Origin: Necropsobacter rosorum
Lineage (GTDB): Bacteria > Pseudomonadota > Gammaproteobacteria > Enterobacterales > Pasteurellaceae
DNA: 64,000 nt
Reading direction: 5' to 3'
NCBI GenBank assembly: GCA_000751835.1
Contig: CCMQ01000027.1
Span: 1 to 64,000, forward strand
Shown here: piece by piece, positions 58,598 to 64,000 of the stretch
Layout of the letters: each line of letters starts with the position of its first letter
How positions within the stretch are numbered: position 1 is the first letter of the stretch
Translations under genes and position numbers: made by a program
The notes under the pieces: generated by a model
Seen by the model: only the letters and a program-made list of their open reading frames with translations
The model's database searches: none
Told to the model about the DNA's origin: nothing

Positions 58598-59668
58598 ATG
58601 AGTGAACTAATTAAAATTCTGAAAAACACTCGTCAGCATTTAATGACCGGAGTATCACACATGATTCCGTTTGTCGTATCAGGGGGCATTTTACTGGCGG
58701 TTGCGGTTATGTTATTTGGACAAGGCGGCGTACCGGATGCTGCTAACGATCCTTTTCTCAATAAGCTGTTTAATATCGGCGTTGCGGGGTTAACGTTAAT
58801 GACACCATTTCTCGCCGCTTACATTGGGTATTCCATTTCCGAGCGCGCGGCGCTGGCACCTTGTGCCATTGGGGCTTGGGTAGGGAATGGTTTCGGTGCC
58901 GGCTTCTTCGGCGCCATATTTGCCGGCCTTATCGGCGGAATTGCGGTGTACTATCTCAAACGAATAAAAGTACCGCCCGTATTGCGTTCCGTAATGCCGA
59001 TTTTTATCATTCCGATTATCGGTACCTTGATTACCGCAGGTATCATGATGTGGGGTTTAGGCGAACCGATCGGCGCATTAACCGCTGATTTAACCGCATG
59101 GCTGAAAAGCATGCAATCGGGCAGTATAGTCATCTTAGCCATTATTATAGGCTGTATGTTAGCGTTTGACCTTGGCGGGCCGGTTAATAAGGTGGCATAT
59201 GCCTTTATGCTTATTTGCGTCGGTGAGCAAATATACAGTATTGTTGCAATCGCAGCCGTGGGAATCGCCGTACCCGCAATCGGTACGGGACTCGCCACAT
59301 TGTTAGGAAAAAGTCTCTTCAGCCCGGATGAATGCGAAGCGGGAAAAGCGTCCATTATTATGGGCTGTGTCGGAGTAACAGAAGGTGCTATCCCGTTCGC
59401 GGCCTCAGATCCGTTGCGCGTTATTCCTTCTACAATGCTGGGCGCCGCGGTAGGCGGTTTAACCGCCGCTTTACTTGGTGCCGAATGTTATGCAGGCTGG
59501 GGCGGTTTAATCGTTTTACCTGTCGTAGCCGGTAAACTCAGCTATGTCATTGCTATTGCCGCCGGCTCGATAACCTGTGCATTATCGATTATTTTATTAA
59601 AGAAATTTACGGCTAAACGCTCGGAAAAAGAAGCCTCAAATGATGATTTAGATATCGAATTTGTTTAA
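58598..59668 (+). CDS. frwC: PTS fructose-like EIIC permease, FrwC
   Basis: Membrane-embedded sugar channel of the PTS, 356 residues, eight or more helices. The family stretches MTGVSHMIPFVVSGGILLA, GEPIGALT and ECYAGWGGLIVLPVV match E. coli FrwC closely. It is not fused to EIIB or EIIA, which are supplied by FrwB/FrwD and PtsA. TAGGAG precedes the ATG. First gene of frwC-frwB-pflD-pflC; the transported sugar is not known from sequence. Confidence 0.95.
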   Translation: MSELIKILKNTRQHLMTGVSHMIPFVVSGGILLAVAVMLFGQGGVPDAANDPFLNKLFNIGVAGLTLMTPFLAAYIGYSISERAALAPCAIGAWVGNGFGAGFFGAIFAGLIGGIAVYYLKRIKVPPVLRSVMPIFIIPIIGTLITAGIMMWGLGEPIGALTADLTAWLKSMQSGSIVILAIIIGCMLAFDLGGPVNKVAYAFMLICVGEQIYSIVAIAAVGIAVPAIGTGLATLLGKSLFSPDECEAGKASIIMGCVGVTEGAIPFAASDPLRVIPSTMLGAAVGGLTAALLGAECYAGWGGLIVLPVVAGKLSYVIAIAAGSITCALSIILLKKFTAKRSEKEASNDDLDIEFV

Positions 59669-59701
59669 ACATTAGTTATTTGATAAATCAAGGAGTTTAT
59701 T

Positions 59702-60016
59702 ATGACTTACATTATTGCAGTAACGGCTTGCCCGTCAGGCGTAGCACATACTTACATGGCGGCGGAATCCATTGAAAACGCAGCAAAACAACGCGGTTGG
59801 GAATGCAAAGTGGAAACCCAGGGTTCTATCGGTATTGAAAACGAATTAACGACAGATGACATTGCCAAAGCTGATTTTGTCATTCTGACTAAAGATATCG
59901 ATATTAAAAACGAAGCGCGTTTTGCCGGCAAACCGATAGCCAAGATCGGCATTAGCGATGCGGTTAAAAAAGCGGCGCTGGTTTTAGACAAAATCGCAAC
60001 GCGTTTAACCCCGTAA
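59702..60016 (+). CDS. frwB: PTS fructose-like EIIB component, FrwB
   Basis: Phosphocarrier domain of 104 residues. The phospho-acceptor Cys10 is in VTACPSGVAHTYMAAES, and the fold continues KVETQGSIGIENELTTDD, as in fructose EIIB domains and E. coli FrwB. It passes phosphate from PtsA to the sugar at FrwC. It lies 33 bp after frwC with AAGGAG at its start. Confidence 0.95.
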   Translation: MTYIIAVTACPSGVAHTYMAAESIENAAKQRGWECKVETQGSIGIENELTTDDIAKADFVILTKDIDIKNEARFAGKPIAKIGISDAVKKAALVLDKIATRLTP

Positions 60017-60047
60017 TCATCCGCTAACCTACCAGAGGAGAAAGGAA

Positions 60048-62348
60048 ATGACCAGTTCCCGTATCAACTTACTTAAAACCGCTTTGTTCACCGGCGGACG
60101 TGAAATTTCGCTGGAACGAGCCATTCTCTATACGGAAAGCCATAAGCAAACGGAGGGTGAACCGACCGTTATCCGTCGCGCAAAGGCGACAGCAAATATT
60201 CTGGCAAAAGTCCGGATAGCTATCCGGGATAATGAATTGATTGCAGGCAACCGCACCGTGAAACCGCGTGCGGGCATTATTTCGCCGGAAATGGATCCGT
60301 ACTGGATTTTAAAAGAATTAGACGACTTTCCTACCCGTCCGCAGGATAAATTCACCATTTCGGAAAAAGATAAACAATATTATCGCCAACATCTTTATCC
60401 CTATTGGGAAAAACGTTCAATGAAGGATTTTATCAATGCGCAAATCCCGACTGATGTACGTGATGCTGAAAATAAGAGAATTTTCAGTATCAACCAAACC
60501 GATAAAGGACAAGGACATATCATTATTGATTATCCGCGGTTGCTGCAAAACGGATTAGGAGAATTAGTCTCGGAATTGACCGCACTTTGTGAACAGCAAC
60601 CGGACAATCATTTCTATCAAGCCGTATTGATTTTGTTGAAAGCGTCACAACAACATATTCTGCGTTATGTAAATTTGGCACGGAAGATGGCGTCGGCATG
60701 CAACGATGAGAAACGTCGGGCGGAATTGCTGCGAATCGCCGAAATCTCCGAATTTATTATCGACAACAAACCAACGGATTTTTATGAAGCCTGCCAGTTG
60801 TTCTGGTATATGAACATTATTCTGCAATATGAATCAAATGCCAGTTCAATCTCGCTCGGACGTTTTGATCAATATATGCTGCCGTTTTATCAGGCTTCTC
60901 TGACAAAAGGCGAAAGTACAGCCGATTTAAAAGAATATTTAACCTCCCTCTGGATAAAATGTAATGACATTGTCTTATTGCGTTCTACTTCAAGCGCCCG
61001 TTATTTTGCCGGTTTCCCGTCAGGTTACACCGCATTGTTAGGCGGTTTAAGCGAAGTCGGGCACAGTGCGGTAAACAAACTTTCATTTTTATGCTTAGAG
61101 GCGTATCAGGACGTATGCCTACCACAGCCGAATTTAGGCATACGGATTAATGAATTAATCGATCGCCGTTTCCTACTTAAAGCCGCCGAAACCATTCGTT
61201 TAGGAACAGGAATTCCGCAAATATTCAATGACGAAGTCATCGTACCGGCGTTCTTAAACCGTGGCGTTTCCCTGGAAGATGCGCGTGATTATTCCGTCGT
61301 CGGTTGCGTAGAACTTTCCATTCCGGGTAGAACCTACGGCTTACACGATATTGCCATGTTCAACTTATTAAAAGTCATGGAAATTACGCTTTATGAGAAC
61401 GAACATAACCCGAATGTGACCTATGAAAGTCTGTTTGAGCAAATCAAAGACAATATTCGTCATTATGTGAAATTAATGACGGAAGGCAGTAATATATGTG
61501 ACATTGGACATCGTGACTGGGCACCCGTACCGTTGCTTTCCTCCTTTATTTTAGACTGCATTCAAAAAGGAAAAGACATTACCGAAGGTGGTGCAAGATA
61601 TAATTTCTCCGGCGTACAAGGTATCGGCATCGCTAATTTAAGCGATTCATTATATGCGTTGAAAGGCCTTGTTTTTGATGAAAAACGACTGAGCTTTGAT
61701 CAGTTGCTAGAAATATTACGTTCCAACTTTGCAACAGACGAAGGACAAAAAATCCGAGCCCGCTTGATTAACCGTTTTAAAAAATACGGAAACGATATTG
61801 ACGAGGTAGATGAAATCAGCGCTAACCTGTTACGTTTTTACTGCAAAGAAGTAGAAAAATACACGAATCCTCGGGGCGGTTCTTTCACACCGGGATCTTA
61901 CACCGTCTCCGCTCATATCCCTCTAGGTGCGGTAGTCGGAGCTACGCCGGACGGACGTTATGCCAAAGAGCAGCTTGCCGATGGCGGCCTGTCACCAATG
62001 CTGGGACAAGATCAGAGCGGCCCGACGGCCGTATTGAAATCCGTCAGTAAATTGGATAATTATCTTCTTTCCAACGGTACCTTACTCAACGTGAAATTCA
62101 CACCGGCAACTTTGGCAGGTGACAACGGGTTAAATAAACTGGCTGATTTTTTACAGGCATTCAGTAAACTAAAATTACAACACATTCAGTTTAATGTACT
62201 CAATGCGGAAACCTTACGTGAAGCGCAAAAACGGCCGCAAGACTATGCGGGATTAGTCGTACGCGTCGCAGGTTATAGCGCATTTTTCGTCGAACTTTCA
62301 AAGGAAATTCAGGATGACATTATTCGCAGAACAGCGCATCAGCTGTAA
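60048..62348 (+). CDS. pflD: Glycyl-radical enzyme PflD
   Basis: Oxygen-sensitive glycyl-radical enzyme of 766 residues. The catalytic Cys is residue 420 in VVGCVELSIPG, and the radical Gly is residue 742 in VRVAGYSAFF near the C-terminus. It is not pyruvate formate-lyase proper, because the Cys-Cys pair of PflB is absent; the single Cys followed by Val-Glu is the pattern of lyases and dehydratases. It is close to E. coli PflD along its length. From memory, relatives have been reported to open 1,5-anhydrohexitol 6-phosphates to 1-deoxyfructose 6-phosphate, which would suit the neighbouring PTS and fsa; I have not checked this. GAGGAG precedes the ATG. Confidence 0.93.
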   Translation: MTSSRINLLKTALFTGGREISLERAILYTESHKQTEGEPTVIRRAKATANILAKVRIAIRDNELIAGNRTVKPRAGIISPEMDPYWILKELDDFPTRPQDKFTISEKDKQYYRQHLYPYWEKRSMKDFINAQIPTDVRDAENKRIFSINQTDKGQGHIIIDYPRLLQNGLGELVSELTALCEQQPDNHFYQAVLILLKASQQHILRYVNLARKMASACNDEKRRAELLRIAEISEFIIDNKPTDFYEACQLFWYMNIILQYESNASSISLGRFDQYMLPFYQASLTKGESTADLKEYLTSLWIKCNDIVLLRSTSSARYFAGFPSGYTALLGGLSEVGHSAVNKLSFLCLEAYQDVCLPQPNLGIRINELIDRRFLLKAAETIRLGTGIPQIFNDEVIVPAFLNRGVSLEDARDYSVVGCVELSIPGRTYGLHDIAMFNLLKVMEITLYENEHNPNVTYESLFEQIKDNIRHYVKLMTEGSNICDIGHRDWAPVPLLSSFILDCIQKGKDITEGGARYNFSGVQGIGIANLSDSLYALKGLVFDEKRLSFDQLLEILRSNFATDEGQKIRARLINRFKKYGNDIDEVDEISANLLRFYCKEVEKYTNPRGGSFTPGSYTVSAHIPLGAVVGATPDGRYAKEQLADGGLSPMLGQDQSGPTAVLKSVSKLDNYLLSNGTLLNVKFTPATLAGDNGLNKLADFLQAFSKLKLQHIQFNVLNAETLREAQKRPQDYAGLVVRVAGYSAFFVELSKEIQDDIIRRTAHQL

Positions 62349-63243
62349 AAGCGATACCACTTCCGACAGTCATATTCCACCGCTTCACCCGGTTTGCGAA
62401 GCGGTGGAATTTAACGAACAGCTCGCTCATATTTTCAATATCCAGCGTTATTCTTTGAATGACGGCAACGGTATCCGCACGGTAGTTTTTTTTAAAGGCT
62501 GCCCCCACATTTGCCCTTGGTGCGCTAATCCCGAATCCATTTCACCTCATCGACAACTTATTCGTCGTCAATCAAAATGTATTCGTAACGCAGTATGCAC
62601 GAATAATCCCGATGAATGCCCAAGCGGCGCTTTAGAATGGATAGGCTACAATATTAGTCTGAATAAATTAATCGAGCAGTTACTAAGAGACGAAATTTTT
62701 TACCGCACTTCAGGCGGAGGTGTAACGCTTTCAGGCGGTGAAGTACTGTTACAGGCTAAATTTGCGCGTAATCTATTAAAAGAACTGAAAACACTTGGTA
62801 TTCATACGGCGATTGAAACGGCAGGCGATTATCATTTTGCGGATTTTGCCGAAGTAGTAAAATACTGTGATGAAGTATTATTTGATTTCAAAATAATGGA
62901 CGAAACTCAAGCTAAACAGCTACTACATATTCATTTACACCGAGTTTTGAACAATTTCACTAAGCTGTATCAACTCGGTACCCGTCTGATTCCGCGTTTG
63001 CCGCTAATCCCTCATTACACATTAAGCCGGGAAAACATCACCAAAGTGTTAGACTTCCTGCGGCCTTTTGAAAAGATTAAAGAGATTCACATCTTACCGT
63101 TTCACAAATATGGCGAATCGAAATATGAACTGATTGAGAAACCATATAAACTAAAGACGCTTTGCCCGCCTTCGACAGAAGACATTGAGGTTATAACGGC
63201 AATGATTGAGGCTCACGGTTATAAAGTGATTAAAGGAGGATAA
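62314..63243 (+). CDS. pflC: Glycyl-radical enzyme activase PflC
   Basis: Radical-SAM activase of 309 residues that installs the glycyl radical on PflD. The SAM cluster motif is GCPHICPWCANPES, followed by TSGGGVTLSGGEVL for SAM binding. An inserted ferredoxin-like segment (about 90-112) has CIRNAVC and a third Cys in DECPSG, fewer Cys than the usual extra-cluster pattern. It overlaps pflD by 35 bp; AAAGGA inside pflD serves its start, so activase output is coupled to the enzyme. A 50-residue extension precedes the core. Ends the rightward frw-pfl operon. Confidence 0.93.
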   Translation: MTLFAEQRISCKSDTTSDSHIPPLHPVCEAVEFNEQLAHIFNIQRYSLNDGNGIRTVVFFKGCPHICPWCANPESISPHRQLIRRQSKCIRNAVCTNNPDECPSGALEWIGYNISLNKLIEQLLRDEIFYRTSGGGVTLSGGEVLLQAKFARNLLKELKTLGIHTAIETAGDYHFADFAEVVKYCDEVLFDFKIMDETQAKQLLHIHLHRVLNNFTKLYQLGTRLIPRLPLIPHYTLSRENITKVLDFLRPFEKIKEIHILPFHKYGESKYELIEKPYKLKTLCPPSTEDIEVITAMIEAHGYKVIKGG

Positions 63244-63313
63244 ACATTCCCCGGTTGTTACGGTATCAAGGCTCAGCAAATTATGGGTAGAAATATACGC
63301 CATATTTTTATAT

Positions 63314-63366
63314 TTTGATCCACATCCTAAAAGTTGGGCATCCCACTTAATAAAACATGGATCAAA
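63314..63366. terminator. Stem-loop between pflC and rhlB
   Basis: TTTGATCCA (63314-63322) is the inverted complement of TGGATCAAA (63358-63366), enclosing a smaller imperfect hairpin AAGTTGGG-CAT-CCCACTT. It lies between convergent genes and could end both messages; no clean T-run follows, so the call is tentative. Confidence 0.4.
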
Positions 63367-63378
63367 GTGCGGCCAAAA

Positions 63379-64000
63379 TTAATACCGTTTTTTAACCGTA
63401 CGCGGGCTGTGTCGTTTTTGCGCGCTGCCGGGGCGTTTGAGGCGGTAAGGTTTCGGCAGGTCGGTCAGCAGAGAGGCGGGATCGTACTGGCTGACCGGGA
63501 TGCTGTGGCCGATATAGGCTTCGATGGCGGGCAGGTTCATGGCGTATTCTTCGCAGGCAAAGCTGATGGAAACGCCGCTTTCGCCCGCGCGGCCGGTGCG
63601 GCCGATACGGTGCACATAATCCTCGCAATCATCGGGCAAATCATAATTGAAAACGTGGGTGACATCCGGAATATGCAGGCCGCGCGCCGCCACATCCGTC
63701 GCCACCAGAATATCCAGCACGCCGTCGGTAAACTGTTTTAACAGCGCCAGCCGTTTTTTCTGCGCCACATCGCCGGTCAGCAGGCCGACGCGGTGTCCGT
63801 CCGCCGCCAGATAGCCCCAAATGTCCTCACAACGGTGTTTGGTGTTGGCAAACACAATGCAGCGTTCCGGCCATTCTTCTTCCAACAGCGTCATCAACAG
63901 CGCCATTTTATCCCGGTTGGACGGGTAAAATAATTCTTCTTTAATCCGGTGTCCGGTTTTTTGCAGCGGTTCGATTTCAATATATTCCGGCGAATTCATA
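63379..64000 (-). CDS. rhlB: ATP-dependent RNA helicase RhlB, C-terminal part
   Basis: The 3' part of a DEAD-box helicase gene; the 5' part lies beyond the right edge. The visible 206 or so residues contain the second RecA-like domain: [12 protein letters not shown], the conserved TGDVAQKKR, motif [16 protein letters not shown] and motif [12 protein letters not shown]. The sequence follows E. coli RhlB closely ([20 protein letters not shown]). RhlB unwinds RNA for the degradosome. The basic C-terminal tail (SPRTVKKRY) is short. The in-frame ATG at 63999 is internal and is not the real start. Confidence 0.94.
   Translation of the reverse strand, partial: MNSPEYIEIEPLQKTGHRIKEELFYPSNRDKMALLMTLLEEEWPERCIVFANTKHRCEDIWGYLAADGHRVGLLTGDVAQKKRLALLKQFTDGVLDILVATDVAARGLHIPDVTHVFNYDLPDDCEDYVHRIGRTGRAGESGVSISFACEEYAMNLPAIEAYIGHSIPVSQYDPASLLTDLPKPYRLKRPGSAQKRHSPRTVKKRY

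Overview
The window looks like chromosome of a Pasteurellaceae bacterium. The family's DNA-uptake signal core (AAGTGCGGT / ACCGCACTT) is scattered through most of it, and gene content and gene order match Haemophilus/Mannheimia/Actinobacillus-type genomes. The mix of melibiose use, periplasmic nitrite ammonification and an frw/pfl cluster would suit a Basfia (Mannheimia) succiniciproducens or Actinobacillus succinogenes-like species, but that is inference from gene content.

Layout. (1) 1-0.5 kb: the first codons of a leftward gene that reads into nine CTGTG pentanucleotide repeats (a likely phase-variable gene cut by the window edge), then a hydrolase remnant. (2) 0.5-7.5 kb: a leftward exporter operon (HlyD-type adaptor, RbbA-type double ATPase/permease, ABC-2 permease, NodT-type outer-membrane channel) and a divergent TetR regulator. 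(3) 7.6-12.1 kb: argCBH divergent from argE, with two ARG boxes 21 bp apart between them. (4) 12.1-16.2 kb: a GT32-like glycosyltransferase, three identical tRNA-Val(TAC) genes, gltX, tRNA-Ala(GGC) and a YafJ-type amidotransferase. (5) 16.4-24.0 kb: sdaC-sdaA, dnaE and a YhiN-type flavoprotein. (6) 24.2-28.2 kb: melA-melB and melR. (7) 28.2-35.9 kb: a complete cytochrome c nitrite reductase locus, nrfABCD followed by nrfE-dsbE-nrfF-nrfG. (8) 36.4-44.4 kb: the conserved lipoate/cell-elongation cluster rsfS-rlmH-mrdA-mrdB-rlpA-dacA-ybeD-lipB-lipA. (9) 44.4-53.5 kb: an AT-richer catabolic operon with no perfect uptake signal. Gene by gene it is the E. coli ydjL-K-J-I-H-G-F cluster, with a DAACS-family symporter where E. 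coli has the MFS gene ydjE, and a perfect CRP site in front. (10) 53.7-63.2 kb: fsa, an AraC regulator, frwD and ptsA facing the divergent frwC-frwB-pflD-pflC. This is a rearranged E. coli frw/pfl locus without gldA. (11) The window ends inside rhlB.

How the parts work together. The two adjacent catabolic blocks (9 and 10) are the most interesting part. The ydj block encodes a transporter, two zinc dehydrogenases, a PfkB kinase, a class II aldolase, an aldo/keto reductase and a DeoR regulator, which is the logic for oxidising, phosphorylating and splitting an unusual sugar, polyol or sugar acid. The frw/pfl block encodes a fructose-like PTS with its own EI/HPr/EIIA fusion, a glycyl-radical enzyme with its activase, and a fructose-6-phosphate aldolase. 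That is the logic for importing and phosphorylating a sugar analogue, rearranging it by radical chemistry and cleaving it. CRP-type sites precede both blocks.

Inverted pairs of uptake signals form hairpins at several gene ends, and one lies between nrfA and nrfB. No CRISPR array, insertion sequence, prophage or rRNA gene was seen.
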